31,082 bases of DNA. It comes from Bdellovibrionaceae bacterium UBA2339. Its GTDB lineage: Bacteria; Bdellovibrionota; Bdellovibrionia; Bdellovibrionales; JAMPXM01. The notes below the pieces were generated by a model, which worked only from the letters and a program-made list of their open reading frames with translations, made no database searches and was not told the origin of the DNA. The DNA lies in NCBI GenBank assembly GCA_002344785.1, contig DDUL01000052.1:880-31961 (forward strand), in the 5' to 3' direction. The position numbers and the translations under genes are program-made. Below, piece by piece: positions 1 through 7,497 of this stretch (positions are counted from its first letter, which is position 1; each line of letters opens with the position of its first letter).

Positions 1-190
1 CCTGCGCGAAAACGTCGGCACCGTTTTGATCTCGGCCCATCCAATTTTCACTTGTCGGTGATTCATGGCGCTTGGAGAGATCCATTGCGGTGGGATCATG
101 TTGCGCAATTTGCGGGGCGAAGACGGCCAAGAAACTGGTGATCAGAATCAGGATGATGCCGATATAAAATTTCGGTTTGAGGCGTTTCAT
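1..190 (-). CDS. dppC: Peptide ABC transporter permease, DppC/OppC-like, N-terminal part only
   Basis: Only the first 63 codons are inside the window; the gene continues beyond the left edge. The peptide begins MKRLKPKFYIG and has one hydrophobic segment (about residues 8-24) followed by a short periplasmic stretch containing HDP and a GRDQNGADVF-like segment. That layout is typical of the second permease of dipeptide/oligopeptide transporters, where the family reads 'GTDxxGRDVFSR'. The ATG at 190 overlaps the stop codon of the upstream permease gene in a 4-base ATGA arrangement, so the two are almost certainly translationally coupled. The role is inner-membrane peptide (or nickel) import together with the DppB-like partner. 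The substrate cannot be told from this fragment. Confidence 0.8.
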   Translation of the reverse strand, partial: MKRLKPKFYIGIILILITSFLAVFAPQIAQHDPTAMDLSKRHESPTSENWMGRDQNGADVFAQ

Positions 191-1107
191 CCGAGCCTCA
201 CTTTGGGATTTGCGGCGGCATAGGCAAGATCCGTAATCAAATTGACCACGACATAGGTTGTCGCAATCAGCAGCACGCAACCTTGAACGAGCGGATAATT
301 ACGTTGCTGAATAGCTTGAAAGAGCAAGGTTCCCACTCCAGGCCAGTCGAAGATGGTTTCGACGATCACTGTTCCGGTGAGAAGCGCGCCGAATTGAAGG
401 CCGATGATGGTGATGATCGGCATCATCGCGTTGGCGAGCGCGTGTTTGAACCAAATTTTGAAAGGTCGCAGACCTTTGGCGCGCGCCACGTTGACGTAGT
501 CCTCGCGCACCACTTCGATCATCGAAGCGCGAGTGACTTGCGTGAGAATCGCAGAAAGGCCCAGCGCGAGAGTGAGACTCGGGAGCACGAGATGCTCCAG
601 TCCACCGCGTTCACTCACTGGCAGCCAATCCAATTGAATGGCAAAGCCGAGAATCAACATTGGCCCGAGCCAAAAGCCAGGTGTCGACATGCCCACGAGC
701 CCATAAGCCAAGGCCGCCTTTTCAACCCAAGAGTGGCGTCGAACAGCGGCGAGGACTCCAAAAGGAATGCCGATGCTGAGCGCGAGGAACATGGCGCCGA
801 GTGTGAGCTCAATGGTCGCGGGAACTCGTTCTAGAATTTCTTCGCTGACGGGTCGCCGCGATTGGAGCGAGCGACCCAAATCTAAACGCGACAGTCCCGA
901 GTAAAATCCGGCGAGTCGCTCACCGAAGGGTCTGTCCAAACCCAATTCGCGTCGTAAGGCGTCTTTATCCGCTGTCGCCGCTTGATCGCCGAGCATGATG
1001 TCCACAGGATCGCCGGGAACGAAGGCCAGCAAACTAAAACTCAGCGCCGATACTCCAAGGAGCACTGGCAAAGCGGAGAGCAGTCTGCGAAGCGTGTACG
1101 TGAACAT
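187..1107 (-). CDS. dppB: Peptide ABC transporter permease, DppB/OppB-like
   Basis: A 306-residue inner-membrane permease, the normal length for the DppB/OppB family. It starts MFTYTLRRLLSALPVLLGVSALSF, the usual first helix, followed by FVPGDPVDIMLGD, close to the family's 'PGDP' motif. The cytoplasmic EAA loop that contacts the ATPase is visible as YVNVARAKGLRPFKIWFKHALANAMMP split over about residues 203-230. Several further hydrophobic helices follow. The start ATG shares one base with the stop of the preceding secreted-protein gene (TGATG), and the end overlaps the DppC-like gene by four bases, so three genes form one operon. No solute-binding protein or ATPase gene is inside the window; they may lie to the left. 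The family assignment is firm, but the imported substrate is not known. Confidence 0.9.
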   Translation of the reverse strand: MFTYTLRRLLSALPVLLGVSALSFSLLAFVPGDPVDIMLGDQAATADKDALRRELGLDRPFGERLAGFYSGLSRLDLGRSLQSRRPVSEEILERVPATIELTLGAMFLALSIGIPFGVLAAVRRHSWVEKAALAYGLVGMSTPGFWLGPMLILGFAIQLDWLPVSERGGLEHLVLPSLTLALGLSAILTQVTRASMIEVVREDYVNVARAKGLRPFKIWFKHALANAMMPIITIIGLQFGALLTGTVIVETIFDWPGVGTLLFQAIQQRNYPLVQGCVLLIATTYVVVNLITDLAYAAANPKVRLG

Positions 1108-2147
1108 CAGGGACTCTTCGTTGATTTCGATGGAGTGTCGGCTGCCGGTGTTGTTGGCGGCGCAGGCTTGGGCGTTGTGGATGACTTGGTGGCCTCGGGC
1201 GGAGCGTTGGTGTTCGTGGCGGGCGGAGACGTTGGCGATTTGCTGCCGGCCGCGATTCGAATCAAACTCAAACTTTCGCCTTTTGGCACGGAACCAAAGA
1301 GCGAGTTCAACGTTGAAGTGTTGAGGGCGTGTGAGCCGATGGCCTCGGACATCGTGCCGACAAGTGCCGTCGAGATGCCTTGCGCTGGCGACTCAGTACC
1401 CAACACTTCGGCCTTGTGGGTGATCAAGCTGACAAAGCGCGCGCCCTTGAAGGTGTTGAGCACTTTGAAAGTGGCGATGCCCTCGACGCTTTCTTCGGAT
1501 GCGATGAAGGCTTCGCCTTTGTAGATGCCAGCGTCTTCTTCAGCCACGGCTTCGTAGGCGTACTTCACGCCCTTTTTGATGCCTTGCTCGCCCATCAACA
1601 TGACGTAGCCGAGAAAGCTCGAAAGGAAGGCGCCCTTGGGAAGCGTGTTGCGAATCGTCGTCTTTTTGCCGTTCTCATTCAGAATCGCCGTCATGCTCTG
1701 CGCTTTGCCGGCCGCGCCCGAAGTGAAAGTCGCATCGATGGTGATCGTCTTCGGGCCGACGATACTGGTGTATTGATAGGAGACGGGTTTCAGTGAAGCG
1801 TCCGCTGTGGACACCAAGCTCTCCGTGAATTTGTGGCCGTCGGCCTCGGTCTTCAAAAATGAAATGCTCTTGTATTGCTTTTTCTTGCTGTCGAATTCGT
1901 AGCGTTGGACGAGATAGCCGACGTGTTGGCCTTGCATCAGGACTTTCGACCAGCCTTCATAGAGGAAGTTCGACTTGGCGGTGGAGTTGGCTTGGCCTTG
2001 CGCATCTGGGACGGCGAGAATAATCGCAAGTATCGTCAGGAGACTGCTGAGTCCGACGAACCAGCTGCGAACTTTTGCGGAGTGAAGAGCGGAGAAGAGA
2101 CGCGGAGATCGTCGGCGAGTATGAAGCTGAGTTTCGCGCTTGAGCAT
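1107..2147 (-). CDS. Secreted protein of unknown function with Pro/Thr/Lys-rich tail
   Basis: A 346-residue protein I do not recognise with confidence. It has a long basic N-region (about 28 residues), a hydrophobic stretch near residues 29-46 and a possible signal peptidase site after AQG near residue 52, so it is probably exported. The body (about 60-290) is rich in beta-type patterns such as FLYEGWSKVLMQGQHVGYLV and SYQYTSIVGPKTITIDATF, with no cysteines and no catalytic motif I can name. The last 50 residues are low-complexity Pro/Thr/Ser/Lys/Ala. A GGAGG sequence sits eight bases before the ATG, which supports the start. It is the first gene of the unit leading into the peptide permeases (TGATG overlap). 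It is divergent from the TadG-like gene, with 103 bases between them. Confidence 0.75.
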   Translation of the reverse strand: MLKRETQLHTRRRSPRLFSALHSAKVRSWFVGLSSLLTILAIILAVPDAQGQANSTAKSNFLYEGWSKVLMQGQHVGYLVQRYEFDSKKKQYKSISFLKTEADGHKFTESLVSTADASLKPVSYQYTSIVGPKTITIDATFTSGAAGKAQSMTAILNENGKKTTIRNTLPKGAFLSSFLGYVMLMGEQGIKKGVKYAYEAVAEEDAGIYKGEAFIASEESVEGIATFKVLNTFKGARFVSLITHKAEVLGTESPAQGISTALVGTMSEAIGSHALNTSTLNSLFGSVPKGESLSLIRIAAGSKSPTSPPATNTNAPPEATKSSTTPKPAPPTTPAADTPSKSTKSP

Positions 2148-2171
2148 GTGTGGGGCCTCCGTCCTGCGTGT

Positions 2172-2240
2172 GTCTCAAAAGTAGATAGTTAAGGTTAGCA
2201 ATGGGATCATTTCGAGACAACCGTGCTATGCTTTTGAGAC
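2172..2240. promoter_or_regulatory. Inverted repeat and TGAGAC-type half-sites in divergent promoter region
   Basis: GTCTCAAAAG at 2172-2181 is matched by its perfect reverse complement CTTTTGAGAC at 2231-2240. A further half-site, TTCGAGAC, lies at 2211-2218. The half-site core (GAGAC/GTCTC) is the same as in the 15-bp palindromes at 4526, 5915 and 23353. The repeat occupies the intergenic region between the divergent genes starting at 2147 and 2251, so it could control either or both. The arrangement is seen directly; binding by a regulator is inference. Confidence 0.5.
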
Positions 2241-2250
2241 GAAGGGTGGG

Positions 2251-4521
2251 GTGGCCGTGTTGATCCACGATGGGTCCAAATCGACGCATTCAAAGCGCGA
2301 AGCATTCGCACGACCTCGCGTCGAGCCCACCGACCTCATGAGCTGGCGCGAAGTCTTTGAATCCTTGTGGCGAAGTACGGGGCGCCGCCGCCCCCTTCGC
2401 AGCGAAATGGGACAAGTCTCCATCTTCCTCGCACTCATCTTTCAGGTTTTGTTCGTGTTCTTTGCCATGGTGATCAACATGGGTTTGTTCGTTCACGACA
2501 AAATCAATTTGCAGAACGCCGTCGACTTGGGCGCGTTCTACGCCGCCGGCAAGCAGGCCGAGCTGATGAACGAGATCGCCCACATTAACTTTCAGATTCG
2601 CCAAGACTACAAATTGCTGGCGTTTCGCTATCACGTGTTGGGGACTTTGGGTCGTGACGGAGGACCTGGAGGTACGATGCGGCCTCCGGCCCGTAGTACC
2701 GGGGCTCTACAAGATGTCATGCAAAATCACTCCGTGACAGCGAGTGGACCCATCCCAATATCTTGCATCGCGCATCCTTACTGGTGGGAATTTGCCAGCC
2801 TTACAGTCGATGGAAACGAACACTATTGTTGGCAGCCGACGAACGGCTATTCCGCGCCGCCGGTGGCCATCAATGCGACAGGAGGCGCGCCGGATACAGC
2901 TGCGCTCAATGCCGCGATTCAACAGAACGCTATGGCTGCCTACGCCCAATACATCGCCTCATGTAATAGTGCCTCGCCGCTCAATTGGTCTTACTTGGCG
3001 AATATTTTGGGCATGTACAAATTTTCGGTGGCAACAAGAAAGCAAACGATTTGGAGTCTTCGTTCGAATCTCGTGAGTGGTGACATTCGCGATCGAGATA
3101 ATCAGACGATCCGAGAAGGCGTTCGGAAAACTGTTCTCAAAAACTTGACCGAAGCGAGTCGCAACTCTCAAGCAAGCGTTGATTTCATCAATGGATTATC
3201 ACAAGGAGATTGTGCTGGCGGAGCGAGACCTGGAGAGAACACCATCCCCGAGATTCTCACGACTCAATTGCTTTACTTTATGAGAACTTGGGAAAGTGGT
3301 GGATGTAACTTTGCAATCGCAGCGCAAAGCCAATGGGCGTCTCTAACATCAGGCGATCAACAACAACAGATCAATGCGCTTGATCCTACGGGTATACTTC
3401 GTGCGGTAGTTGCTGGTGAACCCAATCAACAAGATCCGTTTCACTCTTCACTAGGATTCGAAAAGAATCCTTGGTGTATGGCGTGGGTCGGCGTTAAGGC
3501 GAGGGCCAGTCCGCGCAAGCCCTTCGCGCCGTTCGGTCAACCAATCGGTATTGAGGCACGAGCCTTTGCTCAGCCGTTTGGCGGTCGTATCGGTCCTTGG
3601 TATGGAAACCGTTGGAGTTCGAGCGATCTAATCTCGTCGTCTGATCCATCTTCCCGTACAGATCGATTGACCTCGCCTCGGCAGCTGCCCGGAGCAGGTT
3701 TGCCCGGTTCAGCAAGTTTTGACTATATTCCCAACTTTTCTCGTTTTCCGGGTGACCAATTGGGAATGCAGTCGCAGTTGGCTCAAGGTTTGGGTCGGGT
3801 CTTCCTGCGATCGCTCGCGGTACCTCAACCGGTGCCGGGTGGGGGAACAGCAAATCCTCAGCGACCCGCAAATCGCCTCATGAACGCCTGGTTCGGCGGT
3901 TTCTACAATGTCGCTTCGACAGGCGACCCCATTGCATATGACTATATCACGCCAAGCATGGTTTCTAACAATGTCTTGGCGGGTCTCCGCAATCTTGAGA
4001 TGGCGGTTGTTGCGCCAAACCTTTTCGACGTCGCCTATTACTCAATAGATCCACAAGGAACGACGACGTTTGCTAATCCGCTTCGTCAGAACTCAGGTCG
4101 TGTCACGCTGGCACCCACGGGCGCAATTGTGGCGGGAGACCTGGGTTCTCATGCGGGTACAAGTCTTGCGAATATCAATCTTGAAGCGCAAATTGAAGCG
4201 GCCAATGGAAGTCAGCCGGCGTTTGATCCTCAGCTCATGCCACAAGTGCATTGGATGATTCGTGATTGGAGAAATCTTCTCACGATGTGGGCCCCGCATC
4301 GCGCGACCAACTTTGCATTTCCGACGGAGCGATTTGGCCAATGTGCTCAAGCCGCGCTTCCTGATTCGCCCATCCCCGGTAAGTGTGCGATTGGTGGGCG
4401 CAGCGGATATTCGGTTCGATTGATTTCACGAGAGCATCTCAACGGAAAATGGAAAGTCGGTGGGGCTGATACGACGGAAGCTGACTTGAAGAATCCACCT
4501 TCTCAGCTCGGAGATTGGTGA
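2251..4521 (+). CDS. TadG-like membrane-anchored secreted protein
   Basis: A 756-residue protein with one N-terminal transmembrane segment (about residues 57-80) preceded by a basic cytoplasmic region and by SEMGQVSIF. This resembles the 'RGQ-V-(I/F)-x-AL' start of TadE/TadG-type pilus-associated proteins. Just after the helix comes INLQNAVDLGAFYAAGKQAELMNEIAHIN, the typical 'ADAAALAGA'-like extracytoplasmic segment of the family. The remaining 650 residues form a large exported domain with scattered cysteines and no enzyme motif I recognise. The assigned start is GTG at 2251 behind a GAAGGGTGGGG purine tract; the next in-frame ATG is at 2338, still upstream of the helix. No other tad/flp assembly genes are nearby. 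It leads a block of three secreted Gly-rich proteins. Confidence 0.75.
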   Translation: MAVLIHDGSKSTHSKREAFARPRVEPTDLMSWREVFESLWRSTGRRRPLRSEMGQVSIFLALIFQVLFVFFAMVINMGLFVHDKINLQNAVDLGAFYAAGKQAELMNEIAHINFQIRQDYKLLAFRYHVLGTLGRDGGPGGTMRPPARSTGALQDVMQNHSVTASGPIPISCIAHPYWWEFASLTVDGNEHYCWQPTNGYSAPPVAINATGGAPDTAALNAAIQQNAMAAYAQYIASCNSASPLNWSYLANILGMYKFSVATRKQTIWSLRSNLVSGDIRDRDNQTIREGVRKTVLKNLTEASRNSQASVDFINGLSQGDCAGGARPGENTIPEILTTQLLYFMRTWESGGCNFAIAAQSQWASLTSGDQQQQINALDPTGILRAVVAGEPNQQDPFHSSLGFEKNPWCMAWVGVKARASPRKPFAPFGQPIGIEARAFAQPFGGRIGPWYGNRWSSSDLISSSDPSSRTDRLTSPRQLPGAGLPGSASFDYIPNFSRFPGDQLGMQSQLAQGLGRVFLRSLAVPQPVPGGGTANPQRPANRLMNAWFGGFYNVASTGDPIAYDYITPSMVSNNVLAGLRNLEMAVVAPNLFDVAYYSIDPQGTTTFANPLRQNSGRVTLAPTGAIVAGDLGSHAGTSLANINLEAQIEAANGSQPAFDPQLMPQVHWMIRDWRNLLTMWAPHRATNFAFPTERFGQCAQAALPDSPIPGKCAIGGRSGYSVRLISREHLNGKWKVGGADTTEADLKNPPSQLGDW

Positions 4522-4523
4522 GT

Positions 4524-4542
4524 TTGTTTCAGTTTGAGACGC
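4524..4542. promoter_or_regulatory. Candidate operator, TTGTTTC-N4-TGAGACGC
   Basis: Partial palindrome GTTTC-N5-GAGAC (core 4526-4540) in the 94-base gap before the gene starting at 4616. The same 19-base pattern, TTGTYTC-N4-TGAGACGC, recurs at 5913-5931 and 23351-23369. A weak -10-like GATACT is at 4592-4597, without a good -35 at the usual spacing, so an activator-dependent promoter is possible. Confidence 0.6.
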
Positions 4543-4615
4543 TTTGAGGTGAAGTTCGCAAATTCCCTCGGGGGCAATCTGGTCTTCAGCCGATACTAGA
4601 TTTGGTGGGGGAATC

Positions 4616-5896
4616 ATGCCGTCCGATCTTGGACTTGGCCGCTTCTTTTTTAAACTGTCACTTCAGATGAGCGCAATTGCGCTCGCTGCTTTTATCACAG
4701 GACCAACAGCCTTTGCCCAGGGTGGGGACAAAGAAGGCAACACCTGTAAGGCCGCCGCACAAACCGCACAGATGGCCTGCAACACTTTGGGTTCCGCCGG
4801 TATGGATGCGGCCCAAGGCGCAATGTTTGAGATGATGTTGAACCAAGCTGTCGGTTTAGCGGGTCAGATGGCGAACTCCGGTCAGAACATGAATAAGCAA
4901 TGTCAAAACCAGGCGGATCTTTCCAAGCTCATGGGCTTGTTGAATGCCGCCAAAGCCGCAGCTTGCACGGCTGCAATGATGAAGTGCAAATCGTCTTGCG
5001 AGGCCGACGGCACGGCAAATCTCAATGCAGCGAATACGGCGCGCTCAAATCCCTCGACGATGTCCGAGGCCACACGGCTTGATGGCATTCGCAACTCAGT
5101 GATCAAGGCCAGCGCCCAGCGTTGCGCGTCTTATCGAGTCAATACTGTGGCCAACATGGCATCGGCACTTCAGCATGCAGCCAACATGATGCAAAACCAA
5201 AATTGTGCGAATGCCACAGCCGCTACGGGCACAAGCCCGACACCATTTAGTTTTCCAACACCTAGCGATTGTACGGATCCCAACAATCAATCACTCACTT
5301 GCTTTTGTGCGCGACCCGAGAATGCATCAAAGGCGATGTGTGGTGGCGGAAATCCCGGAGTCACTCCGGGTGGAGTGCAGGCACCTCCCGGTGGAAATCC
5401 TGGAGGCAATGTTCCCTATAGCCCCGTTGATCCAACGAATCCTGGAGCGACGAATCCTTTTGATGGCCTTGGAGGTAAAGGGGGCGCCGGAGGAGGAGAC
5501 TCACAGGGAAGTGGCGGCGGTGGAGCGCCCGGTGGCGGTGGGTTGAGTTCGCTGGGTGGTGAGAGCACGGGAGCTTTTGGTGCCAACGGCGATCGAGGTA
5601 GTGCGATCGGTGGCGTGTCGAGTGGAAACAACGCCGGATCAGGTGGGCATGCTGGAGGCGGCGGTGGCGGAGGCGGCAGCGGAGGAGCGGGTCGAAGTGA
5701 TGACGGCGGCTTCCTCTCAAAATTGAATCTCAAAAAACTTCTTCCGGGCGATAAGTACAAAAATCGCGGACTTGCTGGAATGAACGGAACTGCGAAAGAT
5801 GGCATCACTGGTCCAATGGGCCCCTCGCTATGGGAAAAGGCGACACGCCAATACCAAGAGCAGATTCAAAAGCAAAACGTGATCACGGATCGATGA
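4616..5896 (+). CDS. Secreted Cys- and Gly-rich protein, tandem paralogue A
   Basis: A 426-residue protein of unknown function. It has a clear Sec signal peptide (hydrophobic LQMSAIALAAFITGPTAFA, cleavage after AFA near residue 34). The mature part has a Met/Ala/Gln-rich helical domain (about 40-200) with paired cysteines, including QTAQMACNTLG, QCQNQADLSKLMGLLNAAKAA and MKCKSSCE. A short segment SDCTDPNNQSLTCFCARPEN follows, then about 130 residues of Gly/Pro/Ser low complexity. The conserved C-terminus has KLNLKKLLPGDKYKNRGLAGM and SLWEKATRQYQEQ. I count 12 cysteines after the signal peptide; an even number fits periplasmic or surface disulfides. GGGGG lies four bases before the ATG. It is a close paralogue of the next gene. 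No catalytic motif is visible, so a structural role is possible but unproven. Confidence 0.8.
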   Translation: MPSDLGLGRFFFKLSLQMSAIALAAFITGPTAFAQGGDKEGNTCKAAAQTAQMACNTLGSAGMDAAQGAMFEMMLNQAVGLAGQMANSGQNMNKQCQNQADLSKLMGLLNAAKAAACTAAMMKCKSSCEADGTANLNAANTARSNPSTMSEATRLDGIRNSVIKASAQRCASYRVNTVANMASALQHAANMMQNQNCANATAATGTSPTPFSFPTPSDCTDPNNQSLTCFCARPENASKAMCGGGNPGVTPGGVQAPPGGNPGGNVPYSPVDPTNPGATNPFDGLGGKGGAGGGDSQGSGGGGAPGGGGLSSLGGESTGAFGANGDRGSAIGGVSSGNNAGSGGHAGGGGGGGGSGGAGRSDDGGFLSKLNLKKLLPGDKYKNRGLAGMNGTAKDGITGPMGPSLWEKATRQYQEQIQKQNVITDR

Positions 5897-5912
5897 TCAC
5901 AAACTCGAGAGA

Positions 5913-5931
5913 TTGTTTCGAAATGAGACGC
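5913..5931. promoter_or_regulatory. Candidate operator, TTGTTTC-N4-TGAGACGC
   Basis: Second copy of the 19-base pattern, core GTTTC-N5-GAGAC at 5915-5929. It sits in the gap between the two paralogous secreted-protein genes. A TTGACG (-35-like) begins at 5940, but the -10 region is unconvincing. The gap also contains a small perfect inverted repeat, ATTCTC-CA-GAGAAT, at 5984-5997. Confidence 0.6.
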
Positions 5932-6057
5932 CGATCAAATTGACGTCGAAAAGATCGACGCGGAAATCTCGCCAAGCTCTCGTATTCTCCAGAGAATCCC
6001 GACCAATGTCCTAAAGTGGTTCGTGGCGACCTCCGAAAAGAGATGTGGGGGGCTTCA

Positions 6058-7470
6058 ATGTACTCTCTTCGATTGTGGAAACTCATTTCAATGACTTCTC
6101 GGGGCGCCACGACTTTGGCGGTCGTTCTTGGCTCAGTTCTGATGATGTCGCAGGCGAGCGCGAACGACGCTGATTGGTATCGCCGGCAACTTTCAAGAGA
6201 CTTACAAACAGGCGAAGTGACACAACAGGATCTCGATCGTTATGCCCGTGATCCCAGTATGTCGCGCGAAGTTCGGATGGGCGCATGCCAAGCCGCGTAC
6301 CCGAACGCTGATTGTAACTCAATGGTTGGTGCGGCTTCCGCACCGGCACCCGGAGCTTCGCCCGCGCAGACGCGCTGTGAATCCGAACATGAGACGGCAC
6401 AGTTGGCTTGTAACACTTTGGGTGCTGCGGGCATGAGTCCACAAGAAGGCATGATGTTCGAGATGATGATGAATCAAGCCATCATGACCGCGATGCAGAT
6501 GCAGAACATGGGTCAGAACATGTCGGCCCAGTGTCAGAACCAAGCCGATCTTTCAAAACTCATGGGACTTCTCAACGCTGCGAAAGCAGCAGCATGTTTG
6601 ACGGCCGTCCAGGCGTGTAAATCAACTTGCGAGGAAGAGATTCCGACATTGCAGGGCGATCCAAAGAAAAAAGCCCAGCGCGCACTTGATAAGTGTAAGC
6701 GCTATACCTTCAACTCTGTGATGAACATGAACTCGGCTTTGCAGCATGGTGCGAACATGATGCAAAACCAGAACTGTGCGAACGCGGCCGCGGCAACCTC
6801 GACAAGCCCAACGCCATTTAGTTTTCCGACTCCAAGCGACTGTTCGGATCCGAACAATCAATCTCTGACCTGCTTCTGCGCGCGCCCTGAGAATGCCGAC
6901 AAGCAAATGTGCGGTGGCGGAAATCCCGGCGTCGTACCTGGTGGAAGCGTTCAAGCTCCTCCCGGAGGACAGCCCGGCGGAACAGTGCCGTATTCACCCG
7001 AGCAAGATCCGCTGAACCCAGGTGGATTCAATCCCAATCTTGGAGATGGAAAACCCGGTGGCCCCGGCGGCGGTGAGACGCAAGGAAGTGGTGGTGGTGG
7101 TGCGCCAGGTGGAGGCGGATTGAGTTCGCTGGGTGGTGAAGGTGGCGGCGGACCAGCGGGTGGGCGAGAAGGCACATCGGCCATCACGGGTGTATCCGGC
7201 GGAAACCCTGGCGGCGGTGCTGGAGGTTTCGCAGGTGGTGGCGGAGGTCGCGGAGCTGGGTCAGGAAGTGCGGATCGCGAAGGCTTCTTGAGCAAACTCA
7301 ATCTCAAGCGCTTCTTGCCTGGCGACAAGTACAAGAATCGCGGACTGGCTGGCATGAGTGTTCCCGCCAAAGACGGCGTGACCGGGCCAATGGGTCCCTC
7401 GCTTTGGGAAAAGGCTTCGCGTCAGTATCAAGAGCAGGTCCAAAAGCAGAATGTGATTTTAGATAAGTGA
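6058..7470 (+). CDS. Secreted Cys- and Gly-rich protein, tandem paralogue B
   Basis: A 470-residue paralogue of the preceding gene. I prefer the ATG at 6058, behind GGGGGG with five-base spacing, over the GTG at 6016, because it puts a normal signal peptide (ending SQASA, then NDADWY) at the N-terminus. The mature protein adds about 80 residues not found in paralogue A (including ACQAAYPNADC). It then follows A almost residue for residue: ETAQLACNTLGAAGM, QCQNQADLSKLMGLLNAAKAA, CKSTCEEE, NQNCANAAAATSTSPTPFSF, CFCARPEN. A Gly-rich region and the C-terminal block with LPGDKYKNRGLAGM and SLWEKASRQYQEQ complete it. Fourteen cysteines are visible; twelve match those of A. The two genes arose by duplication, and the cysteine framework has been kept. 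Function unknown. Confidence 0.8.
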   Translation: MYSLRLWKLISMTSRGATTLAVVLGSVLMMSQASANDADWYRRQLSRDLQTGEVTQQDLDRYARDPSMSREVRMGACQAAYPNADCNSMVGAASAPAPGASPAQTRCESEHETAQLACNTLGAAGMSPQEGMMFEMMMNQAIMTAMQMQNMGQNMSAQCQNQADLSKLMGLLNAAKAAACLTAVQACKSTCEEEIPTLQGDPKKKAQRALDKCKRYTFNSVMNMNSALQHGANMMQNQNCANAAAATSTSPTPFSFPTPSDCSDPNNQSLTCFCARPENADKQMCGGGNPGVVPGGSVQAPPGGQPGGTVPYSPEQDPLNPGGFNPNLGDGKPGGPGGGETQGSGGGGAPGGGGLSSLGGEGGGGPAGGREGTSAITGVSGGNPGGGAGGFAGGGGGRGAGSGSADREGFLSKLNLKRFLPGDKYKNRGLAGMSVPAKDGVTGPMGPSLWEKASRQYQEQVQKQNVILDK

Positions 7471-7497
7471 TCGGGGTTTTGATCTAAAGGGGGATTT

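Noticed and set aside
4589..4596. GCCGATAC, resembling a sigma-28 (flagellar) -10 element
   Set aside because: No TAAA-type -35 at the expected distance.
5416..5808. Minus-strand frame rich in proline
   Set aside because: It is the mirror image of the Gly-rich coding DNA on the plus strand; the same applies to the frame at 6951-7370. No start signal or independent support.
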